A DNA stretch of 20,083 nt from an uncultured Collinsella sp. (GTDB lineage Bacteria; Actinomycetota; Coriobacteriia; Coriobacteriales; Coriobacteriaceae): positions 1-20,083 of the forward strand of contig CAJMBB010000020.1 in NCBI GenBank assembly GCA_905211615.1. Direction: 5' to 3'. Numbering within the stretch: the first letter of the stretch is position 1; the number at the start of each line of letters is the position of its first letter. The notes under the pieces were generated by a model. The model did not search any database, had not been told where the DNA came from, and was given only the letters and a program-made list of their open reading frames with translations. The translations under genes were made by a program, and so were the position numbers. Positions 6,680 through 14,954 of the stretch are shown here, in pieces.

Positions 6680-7705
6680 ATGGCAGTAAAGGTTGCTATT
6701 AACGGCTTCGGTCGCATCGGTCGTCTGGCTTTCCGTCAGATGTTCGGTCATGAGGGCTCCGAGATCGTCGCTATCAACGACCTCACCTCTCCCGATATGC
6801 TCGCTTACCTGCTGAAGTACGACTCCACGCAGGGCAACTACGCTCGCGATCACGAGGTCGTTGCTGGCGAGGATTCCATCACCGTTGACGGCAAGGAGAT
6901 CAAGATCTACAAGGAGGCCGACGCCAACAACCTGCCTTGGGGCGACCTCGACGTCGACGTCGTTCTCGAGTGCACCGGCTTCTACACCAGCAAGGCTAAG
7001 GCTCAGGCCCACATCAACGCTGGCGCCAAGAAGGTCGTCATCTCCGCTCCGGCCGGCAGCGATCTGCCCACCATCGTGTACAACGTCAACCATGAGACGC
7101 TGACCGCTGAGGACAACATCATCTCCGCTGCTTCCTGCACCACCAACTGCCTCGCCCCGATGGCCAAGGGTCTGAACGACTTCGCTCCCATCGTGTCCGG
7201 CATCATGACCACCATCCACGCCTTCACCGGCGACCAGATGCCGCTCGACGGCCCGCAGCGCAAGGGCAACTTCCGTCGCTCCCGCGCCTGCTCCGAGAAC
7301 ATCGTCCCGAACACCACGGGCGCTGCCAAGGCCATCGGCCTGGTTCTCCCCGAGCTCAACGGCAAGCTCATCGGTGCCGCCCAGCGCGTCCCGACGCCGA
7401 CCGGCTCGCTGACCAACCTCTACGCCGTCGTTGACAAGAAGGTCACCGTCGACGAGGTCAACGCTGCCATGAAGGCCTACGCCGAGACCATCCCCGAGAC
7501 CTTCGCCTACAACGAGGACCAGATCGTCTCCCGCGACATCGTCGGCGAGACCCACGGCTCCATCTTCGACGCCACTCAGACCATGTGCTCTGACCTCGGC
7601 AACGGCCAGACCCTCGTTCAGGTCACCTCTTGGTACGACAACGAGAACTCCTACACCTCTCAGATGGTCCGCACCATCAAGTACTTCGAGAAGTTCGTTG
7701 CTTAA
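6680..7705 (+). CDS. gap: Glyceraldehyde-3-phosphate dehydrogenase (NAD type)
   Basis: A 341-residue glycolytic enzyme that oxidises glyceraldehyde-3-phosphate with phosphate to 1,3-bisphosphoglycerate. ATG 6680 is set by AAAGGAG at 6668-6674 and by the family start AVKVAINGFGRIGR; the frame runs 34 codons further upstream into the leader and that part is not coding. The dinucleotide fold shows NGFGRIGR (8-15), and Asp34 in AINDLT marks NAD preference. The active site is Cys153 in SAASCTTNC, with His180 in TTIHAFTGDQ. Codon use is extremely biased to C-ending codons, as expected for high expression. It has its own leader structure upstream and a terminator-like hairpin downstream, so its level may exceed that of pgk, tpiA and gpmI. 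Confidence 0.98.
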   Translation: MAVKVAINGFGRIGRLAFRQMFGHEGSEIVAINDLTSPDMLAYLLKYDSTQGNYARDHEVVAGEDSITVDGKEIKIYKEADANNLPWGDLDVDVVLECTGFYTSKAKAQAHINAGAKKVVISAPAGSDLPTIVYNVNHETLTAEDNIISAASCTTNCLAPMAKGLNDFAPIVSGIMTTIHAFTGDQMPLDGPQRKGNFRRSRACSENIVPNTTGAAKAIGLVLPELNGKLIGAAQRVPTPTGSLTNLYAVVDKKVTVDEVNAAMKAYAETIPETFAYNEDQIVSRDIVGETHGSIFDATQTMCSDLGNGQTLVQVTSWYDNENSYTSQMVRTIKYFEKFVA

Positions 7706-7744
7706 TTTAGCTTTTAGCGAATAGCTCGTTGAGCGTCTAAAGAA

Positions 7745-7790
7745 GGGCGCGGCCTTATAGGGCTTACACCCTAGGGTCGCGTCCTTTTTA
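7745..7790 (+). terminator. Terminator-like hairpin between gap and pgk
   Basis: GGGCGCGGCC (7745-7754) pairs with GGTCGCGTCC (7775-7784), ten pairs including two G-U, with an inner TAGGG/CCCTA stem, followed by TTTTT at 7785-7789. Only about 55 bases remain before pgk and no good promoter is seen there, so partial read-through from gap seems likely. Confidence 0.75.
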
Positions 7791-7799
7791 TAAGAAATC

Positions 7800-7822
7800 G
7801 TCTGCCGTAATGGAAGGCAGAC
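7800..7822 (+). other. Leader hairpin upstream of pgk
   Basis: GTCTGCC (7800-7806) is perfectly complementary to GGCAGAC (7816-7822) across a nine-base loop, directly after the gap terminator and ahead of the pgk ribosome site (GAAAGG, 7829-7834). It could mark a processed 5' end of the pgk message. Confidence 0.4.
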
Positions 7823-7845
7823 ACGTACGAAAGGTAGAAGCAAAC

Positions 7846-9036
7846 ATGGCCTTTACCAAGAAGACCGTCCGCGACATCGATGTCGACGGCAAGCGCGTTC
7901 TCGTCCGCGTTGACTTCAACGTGCCTATCAAGGATGGCGTCGTTGGCGACACCACCCGTATCAAGGCTGCCCTGCCCACCATCAACTATCTCGTTGAGCA
8001 CAACGCTCGCGTCATCCTCATGAGCCACCTCGGCCGTCCCGATGGCACCGGCTTCCAGCCCGAGCTGTCCCTCGAGCCCGTCGCCAAGAAGCTCGCCGAG
8101 CTCTCTGGTCTCGACGTTGCCTTTGTCGCCGACACTTACGGCGAGAAGGCTGCCGAGGCTGTCGCTGCCGTCGAGCCGGGCAAGGTTCTCGTTCTCGAGA
8201 ACGTCCGCTTCGATAAGCGTGAGAAGAAGAACGATCCCGAGATCGCCAAGAAGCTCGCTTCCTATGGTGACGTCTTCGTTCTCGATGCCTTCGGCACCGC
8301 TCACCGCGCCCAGGGTTCCGTCGTGGGCCCCGCCGCTTACCTGCCTGCCGTCGCTGGCTTCCTGCTTGAGAAGGAGGTCGACACGCTGACCGGCATCTTC
8401 GCCGAGCCCGAGCGCCCCTTCGTCGCTATCGTCGGCGGTTCCAAGGTTTCCTCCAAGATCGGCGTTCTCGATCACCTCATCGACTCCGCTGACACCCTGA
8501 TTATCGGTGGCGGCATGGCCTACACCTTCTTCCTGGCTCAGGGCCTGTCCGTCGGTCAGTCCCTCAAGGAAGAGGACTGGGTCGAGCGCGCCGGCGAGAT
8601 GCTCAAGAAGGCCGAGGAGAAGGGCGTCAAGATCCTGCTCCCCATCGACAACCGCGTTGCCGATCACTTTGGCGAGGATGCTGTCCCCGAGGTTGTCGCT
8701 TCCGACGCTATCCCCGACGATCGTGAGGGCATGGACATCGGCCCCAAGACCGAGGAGCTCTACGCCGAGGCCGTCAAGGGCGCCAAGACCGTGTTCTGGA
8801 ATGGCCCCATGGGCGTCTTCGAGTTCGACAACTTCGCTCATGGCACCCAGGCTATCGCCGAGGCTGTCGCCGAGGCCGACTGCACCTCGATCATCGGTGG
8901 TGGCGACTCTGTCGCAGCTGTCAACAAGTTCAACCTGGCCGACAAGATGAGCTGGATCTCCACCGGCGGTGGCGCTTCCATGGAGCTCGTCGAGGGTAAG
9001 GCCCTGCCCGGAGTGGAGGCGCTTCTCGATGCCTAA
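7846..9036 (+). CDS. pgk: Phosphoglycerate kinase
   Basis: A 396-residue enzyme that transfers phosphate from 1,3-bisphosphoglycerate to ADP, giving 3-phosphoglycerate and ATP. It has the PGK signature RVDFNVP (21-27), the substrate-binding SHLGRP segment, the nucleotide-site glycines of IVGGSKVSSKI, FWNGPMGVFE, and GGGD (351-354) near the C-terminus. Length matches bacterial PGK. ATG 7846 is preferred over the in-frame ATG at 7810, which falls inside a hairpin; GAAAGG at 7829-7834 is somewhat far. The stop overlaps the tpiA start by eight bases, so translation is probably coupled. Codon bias equals that of gap. Confidence 0.98.
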   Translation: MAFTKKTVRDIDVDGKRVLVRVDFNVPIKDGVVGDTTRIKAALPTINYLVEHNARVILMSHLGRPDGTGFQPELSLEPVAKKLAELSGLDVAFVADTYGEKAAEAVAAVEPGKVLVLENVRFDKREKKNDPEIAKKLASYGDVFVLDAFGTAHRAQGSVVGPAAYLPAVAGFLLEKEVDTLTGIFAEPERPFVAIVGGSKVSSKIGVLDHLIDSADTLIIGGGMAYTFFLAQGLSVGQSLKEEDWVERAGEMLKKAEEKGVKILLPIDNRVADHFGEDAVPEVVASDAIPDDREGMDIGPKTEELYAEAVKGAKTVFWNGPMGVFEFDNFAHGTQAIAEAVAEADCTSIIGGGDSVAAVNKFNLADKMSWISTGGGASMELVEGKALPGVEALLDA

Positions 9037-9796
9037 CCGCACCCTTCTTATCGCTGGTAACTGGAAGATGAACAACGACGTCGCCGAGGCTGCCAAGCTC
9101 GCCGACGAGCTGGCCCAGGCTCTGCCCGAGGTTCCGGCTGGCGTCGAGGTGCTCGTCTGCCCTCCGACCATCGACATCACTACGGTCCATGACCGCATTC
9201 AGGCTGCCCCCATCGCCCTCGGTGCACAGAACGTGTACTGGGAGGCCAAGGGTGCCTTCACCGGTGAGTCCTCTTGCGACATGCTCAAGTCCGCTGGCTG
9301 CACCTACTGCATCGTCGGTCACTCCGAGCGTCGCGACTACTTCCACGAGACCGACGAGGACCAGAACAAGAAGGCCAAGGCCCTCGTTGCCGCCGGTCTT
9401 GTTCCCGTCTTCTGCTGCGGCGAGTCCCTTGAGGTCCGCGAGGCCGGCACCTATGTCGAGCACGTCGTGAACCAGGTCAAGGCTGGCCTTGCTGGTCTTG
9501 AGATCACCTGCCCCAAGCAGGTCGTCGTCGCCTACGAGCCCATCTGGGCCATCGGCACCGGCAAGACCGCTACCGCCGAGGACGCTCAGGAGGTCTGCGG
9601 CGCTATCCGTGAGACCCTCAAGGAGATGTTTGGCGAGGAGCTCGCCAACGGCATCCGTGTCCTGTACGGTGGTTCCGCTAAGCCCGGCAACATTGCCGAG
9701 CTCGTCGCCAAGCCCGACGTTGACGGCGCCCTCGTGGGCGGCGCTTCGCTCAAGGCTGCCGACTTCGCCTCTATGGTCGTCAAGGCAGGCGAGTAG
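9029..9796 (+). CDS. tpiA: Triosephosphate isomerase
   Basis: A 255-residue TIM barrel that interconverts dihydroxyacetone phosphate and glyceraldehyde-3-phosphate. Catalytic residues are all visible: Lys13 in GNWKMN, His98 in IVGHSERR and Glu170 in AYEPIWAIGTGK, with the phosphate-binding YGGSAKPGN near the end. ATG 9029 lies inside the end of pgk and overlaps it by eight bases; TGGAGG at 9014-9019 within pgk provides the ribosome site. The frame extends further upstream inside pgk, but the family N-terminus (NRTLLIAGNWKMN) fixes this start. The gpmI start follows the stop by five bases. Confidence 0.98.
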   Translation: MPNRTLLIAGNWKMNNDVAEAAKLADELAQALPEVPAGVEVLVCPPTIDITTVHDRIQAAPIALGAQNVYWEAKGAFTGESSCDMLKSAGCTYCIVGHSERRDYFHETDEDQNKKAKALVAAGLVPVFCCGESLEVREAGTYVEHVVNQVKAGLAGLEITCPKQVVVAYEPIWAIGTGKTATAEDAQEVCGAIRETLKEMFGEELANGIRVLYGGSAKPGNIAELVAKPDVDGALVGGASLKAADFASMVVKAGE

Positions 9797-9801
9797 GACA
9801 T

Positions 9802-11355
9802 ATGGCACAGCGTCATCTTCCTGCACTCCTGATCATCATGGATGGCTGCGGCCTTGCTCCGGCCGATGGCGAGAACGCCGTCGCCGCTGCCAAGACGCCC
9901 TTCCTCGATGGCCTGTACGAGAAGTACCCCCACACCACGCTCGGTGCTTCGGGCGAGGACGTTGGCCTTCCCGACGGCCAGATGGGCAACTCCGAGGTAG
10001 GCCACCTCAACATCGGTGCCGGCCGCATCGTGTTCCAGGAGCTTTCGCGCATCAACAATGCCATCAAGGACGGCTCCATCGCCAAGAACGAGGTTTTCGT
10101 CAAGGCTATGGACGATGTCAAGGCTGAGGGAAAGACCCTTCACCTCATGGGCCTTATGAGCCCTGGCGGCGTTCACTCCCACATGAACCACGTCGAGGCC
10201 CTGGTCAAGATGGCTGCCCAGCATGGCGTCAAGACCGTTCGCGTCCACGCCTTCATGGATGGCCGCGATGTTGACCCGCAGTCCGGTGCCGGCTACATGA
10301 GCGAGTTCTGCGCCTTCCTGGCTAAGATTTCCGAGGAGACCGGTTGCGACGCTCGCGTCGCCACCGTTTCTGGCCGCTATTGGGCCATGGACCGCGACAA
10401 CCGTTGGGAGCGCATCCAGCGTGCCTACGACGTCATGGTCAATGCGTCCGATGCCGATGTCGACCCCGTTGCCGGCATCAAGGCCTACTACGAGAAGGAC
10501 CCGCGCGGCGACGAGTTCGTCGAGCCCTTCGCTGCCCACAACGAGGGCATCCACGAGGGCGACGCGGCCATCTTCTTCAACTTCCGTCCCGACCGCGCCC
10601 GTCAGATGACCCGCGTGTTCACGGACAAGGAGTTCGATGGCTTTGAGCGCGAGCAGATCAAGCTTTCGCACTTTGTGACGATGACCGAGTACGATCCGAC
10701 GTTTGACGTCGAGGTCGCCTTCCCCAAGACGTTCCCCGAGAACGTCCTGGCCGACGTTATCGCCGCCAACGGCCTGAAGCAGCTGCACACCGCCGAGACC
10801 GAGAAGTACGCTCACGTGACGTTCTTCCTCAACGGCGGCATCGAGGAGCCCAAGGAGGGCGAGGAGCGCGTGCTCGTCGCTTCCCCCAAGGTCGCTACCT
10901 ACGATCTGCAGCCTGAGATGAGCGCTCCCGAGGTTACTGAGAAGCTTGTCGCCGCCATCAACGAGGATCGCGCTGATTTCTACATCGTGAACTTCGCGAA
11001 CTGCGACATGGTTGGTCACACCGGTGTCTTCGACGCCGCCGTTAAGGCCGTCGAGGCTGTTGACGATGCCCTGTCCAAGGTTGTCCCGGCGATTCTCGCC
11101 AAGGGCGGCTTTGCGCTGATTACCGCCGACCACGGCAACGCCGATCACATGTTTGACGTTGCTTCCGACGGTTCCAAGCATCCGTTTACGGCTCACACCA
11201 CCAACCGCGTGCCGTTCATCATCGTTGATGAGAAGGCCAAGCTCACCGGTATCGAGGACGGCCGTCTTTCCGATATCGCCCCGACTATGCTCACCATGGC
11301 TGGTCTGGAGCCTTCCGCCGAGATGACGGGCCGCGTGCTCGCCACCGAGGCCTAA
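9802..11355 (+). CDS. gpmI: 2,3-bisphosphoglycerate-independent phosphoglycerate mutase
   Basis: A 517-residue alkaline-phosphatase-superfamily enzyme that converts 3-phosphoglycerate to 2-phosphoglycerate through a phosphoserine. Metal and catalytic marks: MDGCG with Asp14, the serine nucleophile Ser64 in QMGNSEVGHLN, the substrate loop MDGRDVDP, SGRYWAMDRD, NFRPDRARQ, and the second metal cluster CDMVGHTG and TADHGNADH. Length is typical of the family. It follows tpiA by five bases with only a weak GAGTAGGA ribosome site and is ended by a strong terminator. In many actinobacteria gap-pgk-tpiA leads directly into secG, so gpmI appears to be an insertion into that order; this comparison is from memory. 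Confidence 0.97.
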   Translation: MAQRHLPALLIIMDGCGLAPADGENAVAAAKTPFLDGLYEKYPHTTLGASGEDVGLPDGQMGNSEVGHLNIGAGRIVFQELSRINNAIKDGSIAKNEVFVKAMDDVKAEGKTLHLMGLMSPGGVHSHMNHVEALVKMAAQHGVKTVRVHAFMDGRDVDPQSGAGYMSEFCAFLAKISEETGCDARVATVSGRYWAMDRDNRWERIQRAYDVMVNASDADVDPVAGIKAYYEKDPRGDEFVEPFAAHNEGIHEGDAAIFFNFRPDRARQMTRVFTDKEFDGFEREQIKLSHFVTMTEYDPTFDVEVAFPKTFPENVLADVIAANGLKQLHTAETEKYAHVTFFLNGGIEEPKEGEERVLVASPKVATYDLQPEMSAPEVTEKLVAAINEDRADFYIVNFANCDMVGHTGVFDAAVKAVEAVDDALSKVVPAILAKGGFALITADHGNADHMFDVASDGSKHPFTAHTTNRVPFIIVDEKAKLTGIEDGRLSDIAPTMLTMAGLEPSAEMTGRVLATEA

Positions 11356-11380
11356 TAGAAAACAAATACCGTTTTCTAGT

Positions 11381-11416
11381 AAGGGGGTTGTCCACAACCG
11401 GACAACCCCCTTTTTG
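11381..11416 (+). terminator. Strong intrinsic terminator after gpmI
   Basis: AAGGGGGTTGTCC (11381-11393) is perfectly complementary to GGACAACCCCCTT (11400-11412) over a six-base loop, followed by T-rich sequence to 11415. It ends the glycolytic unit. Confidence 0.92.
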
Positions 11417-11519
11417 GTATTTCTGCCATTTCCACCCCGTCCTTGAGTGGCAGGTAGGGGAGAGCGGGGGATTGTGGTACAGTACTGGAGTTTAAACTGT
11501 TCTATTAAGGAGCTTATCT

Positions 11520-11774
11520 ATGGGTCCGTTCCAGATTTTTCTGTTTGTCGTTTGGGCTGTCTCTGCCGTGGCGCTGACGATTCTCGTCCTGATGCATTCC
11601 GGTAAGGGCACCGGCGTTTCGGATATGATCGCTAGCTCGCTGTATAACTCCAGCTCTGCCACGGGCGTCATGGAGCAGAACCTCGATCGCCTGACGGTAA
11701 TTATGGCCGTCGTTTTTGCCGTGTGCGTCGTCCTGTGCATGTTCTTCTTCCCGCAGGGCATCGTCGGCTTCTAA
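11520..11774 (+). CDS. secG: Preprotein translocase subunit SecG
   Basis: An 84-residue membrane protein, the small accessory subunit of the SecYEG export channel. Two hydrophobic spans (about 3-25 and 57-78) flank a cytoplasmic loop containing HSGKGTGVSDM (26-36), the family's characteristic glycine-rich segment. AAGGAG at 11507-11512 sits seven bases before ATG 11520. It stands between two intrinsic terminators, so it should have its own promoter in 11417-11510; I see no clear -35/-10 pair there. Its position after the glycolytic genes matches a common actinobacterial gene order. Confidence 0.93.
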   Translation: MGPFQIFLFVVWAVSAVALTILVLMHSGKGTGVSDMIASSLYNSSSATGVMEQNLDRLTVIMAVVFAVCVVLCMFFFPQGIVGF

Positions 11775-11800
11775 GCACGAGCCGCATAAAATAATTGAAA

Positions 11801-11828
11801 AGGGTTCCGCAAGTGCGGGACCCTTTTT
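11801..11828 (+). terminator. Intrinsic terminator after secG
   Basis: AGGGTTCCGC (11801-11810) pairs with GCGGGACCCT (11815-11824) across AAGT, with one G-U-type pair, followed by a TTTTGTTT tail. Confidence 0.9.
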
Positions 11829-12069
11829 GTTTACAAATTTGTAACAGAGTCAAAATATCCCCACATACTTCGCCCAACTAAAGAAATTCTTGACCGTTGA
11901 CCGGAATTAGCCCCAAATCGTGCATAAAATGCGCTACTGTATTGCGAAACGTTGGTCCGTTGTGCATAACCAGCCATAGCGACGGGCGACGTTTTTATGG
12001 TTCGGATCGGATTGTCTCGACATGTGTCCGACTGAACATTTCTTTGTCCTATCTCATAAGGAGGATGGC
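11829..12069 (+). promoter_or_regulatory. oppA upstream region with candidate promoter and leader dyad
   Basis: This 241-base non-coding stretch must hold the opp promoter. Two TTGACC copies (11890-11895 and 11897-11902) are -35-like, with TAAAAT at 11925-11930; the spacing of 22 from the second copy is too long for a standard sigma-A promoter, so the boxes are uncertain. A loose dyad, AACGT(11948-11952)/ACGTT(11989-11993) with CCGT/ACGG inside, is followed by TTTATGG. No tRNA or known riboswitch is recognised. Confidence 0.35.
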
Positions 12070-13746
12070 ATGGCTGATTCTATGTTCCACCAGCCCGTTA
12101 TGGGTCGTCGCGCCTTCGTTGGCGGTACCCTTGCTGCGAGCTCCATGGCTTTTCTTGCCGCATGCGGCAAGAAGGGTGGCGACGCTTCCGGTTCTGAGTC
12201 CGGTTCGACGCTGAACTTCTACATCAACAACCCGGTCTGCATCGACCCCTACAACGTCCAGGAGGACCAGGGCACTCAGGTCGAGTACCAGCTCTTTGAC
12301 GCTCTGACCTCTTACGACGCCGAGAAGGGCGAGATCGTTCCGCTGGCTTGCGAGTCCTTTGAGTCCAATGACGACGCCACCGAGTTTACCTTCAAGATCA
12401 AGAAGGCCAAGTTCCACAACGGTGACGACGTTACCTCCAAGTCCTTCAAGCTCGGTTGGGAGCGTCTGGTCAACACCAAGTCGGCCATCGCTACCGAGTA
12501 CGGCCCTTCCGAGGTCTCCTATCACCTTTCCATGGTCGAGGGTTATGACGACCTGCTTGCCGGTAACGCTACCGAGCTCAGCGGTGTTACGTGCCCCGAC
12601 GATGAGACCCTCGTCGTCAAGCTGTCTTCCGCTTACGCTGACTTCCCCTTCGTCGCCTCTCATCCGGCTCTGGCCCCGGTTCCCGAGTGCGCCGAGTCCG
12701 ATGTCAAGAGCTTCTATCTTGCCCCGGTCGGTAACGGCCCGTTCATGATGGACGGCAAGTGGGAGGATGGCCAGGAGATCAACGTCAAGAAGTTCGACGA
12801 TTACTATGGCGACAAGGCCAAGATCGATGGCATCCACTTCCAGGTCATCAAGGACATGGAGACCGCTTACAAGGAGTTCCAGGCCGGTAACCTCGATGTC
12901 TGCGACGTTCCCGTCGCTCAGATCGATGCCGCCAAGAAGGATCGCGGCGTGTCCAAGGACGGCTACACCATGGGTGACGGCGAGCGCATGCTGCTCGGCG
13001 CCGAGCCTTCCACGTACTATCTGACCTGCAACACCACGGCCGAGCCGTTCAACAACGCCGACCTGCGTAGGGGCATCTCCCTGGCCATTAACCGTGAGGC
13101 CATCTGCAAGACCATCTTCAAGGGTACCCGTACCCCTGCCGACGGCATTGTTCCTCCGGGCATCGATGGCTACAAGGAGGGCGCATGGGAGTTCTGCGCC
13201 TACGATGTCGACAAGGCTAACGAGTACCTCGACAAGGTTGCTCCCGCTGGCGCTAACGGCGATCGTGGCATTAGCGTGACCCTGTCCTACAACCAGGACG
13301 GCGGTCACAAGGAGATCATGGAGTCCATCATCGGTGACCTCGCCAAGGTTGGCGTTACCGCTGTCTCCGATACCCCTGAGTGGTCTGCCCTGCTCGAGCA
13401 GTATCAGAACTTTAACTATCAGTTCGGTCGTCTGGGTTGGATTGCCGACTACCCGATCATGGACAACTTCCTGTATCCGCTGTTCCACTCCGACTCCCTC
13501 GGTGGCGACAACCGCTCCGGTTACAACAACCCCGAGTTCGACGCCAAGGTCGACGAGGCTCGTACTATTGTTGACGACGAGGAGCGCGTCGCTAAGATGC
13601 AGGAGGCCGACGCAATGGTCGCTGCCGACTGCCCGGTCATCCCGATTATGTTCTACACGCACACCATCGCCGGCTCCGATCGCATTAAGCACCTCTATGT
13701 CGATCCGCAGAAGCACGCCGATCTGGGTACCGCTGAGCTCGCCTAA
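12070..13746 (+). CDS. oppA: Peptide ABC transporter substrate-binding lipoprotein (family 5)
   Basis: A 558-residue extracellular lipid-anchored receptor of the SBP_bac_5 family that binds oligopeptides and delivers them to the OppBC channel. ATG 12070 follows AAGGAGG (12058-12064) by five bases; in-frame codons further upstream lie in the leader. The signal region has Arg13-Arg14 in MGRRAFVGG, a hydrophobic stretch and the lipobox LAAC with Cys32, then a flexible glycine/serine linker. The paired arginines hint at Tat export. Family-typical segments include YQLFDALTSYD, VPLACESFE, NGPFMMDGKW, LRRGISLAINREAIC and YPIMDNFLYPLFHSDS. Ligand length or specificity cannot be read from the sequence. 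oppB follows 156 bases later, after a hairpin. Confidence 0.93.
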   Translation: MADSMFHQPVMGRRAFVGGTLAASSMAFLAACGKKGGDASGSESGSTLNFYINNPVCIDPYNVQEDQGTQVEYQLFDALTSYDAEKGEIVPLACESFESNDDATEFTFKIKKAKFHNGDDVTSKSFKLGWERLVNTKSAIATEYGPSEVSYHLSMVEGYDDLLAGNATELSGVTCPDDETLVVKLSSAYADFPFVASHPALAPVPECAESDVKSFYLAPVGNGPFMMDGKWEDGQEINVKKFDDYYGDKAKIDGIHFQVIKDMETAYKEFQAGNLDVCDVPVAQIDAAKKDRGVSKDGYTMGDGERMLLGAEPSTYYLTCNTTAEPFNNADLRRGISLAINREAICKTIFKGTRTPADGIVPPGIDGYKEGAWEFCAYDVDKANEYLDKVAPAGANGDRGISVTLSYNQDGGHKEIMESIIGDLAKVGVTAVSDTPEWSALLEQYQNFNYQFGRLGWIADYPIMDNFLYPLFHSDSLGGDNRSGYNNPEFDAKVDEARTIVDDEERVAKMQEADAMVAADCPVIPIMFYTHTIAGSDRIKHLYVDPQKHADLGTAELA

Positions 13747-13843
13747 GAGTTTGCAGCTTCCGTGAGGGTCAAGTATTTACGTAGACCTCATGGGAAACAT
13801 ACAGTTCTCCCTAACCTGGGGTAAACTGGCTGATGGTAATTTT

Positions 13844-13871
13844 GGGATGCCGGTCTGGCGATCGGCATCCC
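13844..13871 (+). terminator. Hairpin between oppA and oppB (partial terminator or mRNA stabiliser)
   Basis: GGGATGCCG (13844-13852) is perfectly complementary to CGGCATCCC (13863-13871) over a ten-base loop. The tail ATTTAGGTT is only weakly U-rich. Such a hairpin commonly keeps binding-protein mRNA more abundant than that of the permeases. A weaker dyad, TGAGGGTC/GACCTCA, lies at 13763-13790 just after oppA. Confidence 0.6.
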
Positions 13872-13902
13872 ATTTAGGTTAATCCCTAGATAGGGGAGTG
13901 GT

Positions 13903-14940
13903 ATGGGTAAGTACATCGTTAAACGTGTGCTTCAGTTCATCCCGGTGTTTTTGGGCGTTACGCTGATTCTGTTCGCCCTCCAGAATATCGTGCCGGGAGA
14001 TCCGATCAAGCTGATCGGTGGAGACAAGGCTCTGTCCCCCGAGGTGGAGCTTCAGCTTCGCGTCCGCTATCACCTGGTCCAGACGGACGAGGACGGCAAC
14101 GCGATCCTTGACGAGAACGGCGACCCCGTTCAAACGTCGCTCGTGGACCGTTACTTGTATTACATGAACGGCCTGCTTCATGGCGATCTGGGCAATTCGT
14201 ATCAGCGCAAGCTGCCGGTTACGGAAATCTTTGCCCAGAAGTATCCGTATACGGTCAAACTTGCCGCGTGCGCCATCGTGCTCGAGGCAATTATGGGTAT
14301 CGGTGCGGGTATCATTTCGGCGGTAAAGCGTTATTCCTTCTGGGATATTTTGGTAACGCTCACCACGTCGATCCTCGTTGCGGTCCCGGCCTTCTGGCTC
14401 GGTATGTTGCTGCAGCTGTTCTTTGGCGTCATCCTCAAGGACGCCACGGGCGGTGCAATCTCCATGCCGATCTCGGGTGCCGGCGGTTCCAGCTCTCAGT
14501 ATCAGGATTGGATGCACTATGTGCTTCCGACCATTACGCTGGCTTCGGTTTCGACCGCCTATGCTGCGCGCATTATGCGCTCGCAGCTGCTTGACGTCAT
14601 GAACCAGGATTACATCCGTACGGCAAAGGCCAAGGGTCTCTCCAATCGTGCGATCATCGTCAAGCATGCGCTTAAGAATGCACTCATCCCCGTCGTTACC
14701 TATATTGGTGTCGACTTTGGCGGCATGCTTTCGGGCGCCATCCTGACCGAGACGGTCTTTAACTGGCCCGGTATCGGCTATGAGGTCTATCGCGCCATTA
14801 GCATGCGTGACTGGCCCATCGTTATGGGCGGCGTTACGCTCATCGTTGTCGTCGTCATGGTGATCAACCTGCTCGTCGACATTAGCTATGCATTCCTCGA
14901 CCCGCGCATCCGCCTTGGCGGTCCGTCGGATAAGGCCTAA
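13903..14940 (+). CDS. oppB: Peptide ABC transporter permease, OppB/DppB type
   Basis: A 345-residue inner-membrane protein forming half of the peptide channel. It begins with the family N-terminus KYIVKRVLQFIPVFLGVTLI as a first span, has later spans near 115-140, 147-176, 208-225, 262-285 and 306-330, and carries the cytoplasmic coupling loop DYIRTAKAKGLSNRAIIVKHAL (about 236-257) that contacts the ATPases. It is some 30 residues longer than usual. The extra length includes an acidic stretch at about 60-80 (TDEDGNAILDENGDP) in the first outside loop and a glycine/serine-rich outside stretch near 180-200. GGGGAG at 13893-13898 precedes ATG 13903. oppC begins 14 bases after its stop. Confidence 0.95.
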   Translation: MGKYIVKRVLQFIPVFLGVTLILFALQNIVPGDPIKLIGGDKALSPEVELQLRVRYHLVQTDEDGNAILDENGDPVQTSLVDRYLYYMNGLLHGDLGNSYQRKLPVTEIFAQKYPYTVKLAACAIVLEAIMGIGAGIISAVKRYSFWDILVTLTTSILVAVPAFWLGMLLQLFFGVILKDATGGAISMPISGAGGSSSQYQDWMHYVLPTITLASVSTAYAARIMRSQLLDVMNQDYIRTAKAKGLSNRAIIVKHALKNALIPVVTYIGVDFGGMLSGAILTETVFNWPGIGYEVYRAISMRDWPIVMGGVTLIVVVVMVINLLVDISYAFLDPRIRLGGPSDKA

Positions 14941-14954
14941 GGGAGGTACGTCTC

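Noticed and set aside
6632..7843. 403-codon open frame on the minus strand across gap
   Set aside because: It is antisense to a certain gene with strong third-position GC bias, which keeps the opposite frame open. Its translation is low-complexity G/D/V/L-rich with no domain and no ribosome site.
9586..11397. 603-codon minus-strand frame across gpmI and the end of tpiA
   Set aside because: Same cause: codon bias of gpmI removes stops on the other strand. The predicted protein is repetitive in G, V, L and D and matches nothing recognisable.
11829..12069. Riboswitch or tRNA in the long oppA leader
   Set aside because: No cloverleaf, T-box or known aptamer motif seen; only a weak dyad with a short U-run.
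12049..13716. 555-codon minus-strand frame across oppA
   Set aside because: Shadow of a confidently identified lipoprotein gene; no start context or plausible protein features.
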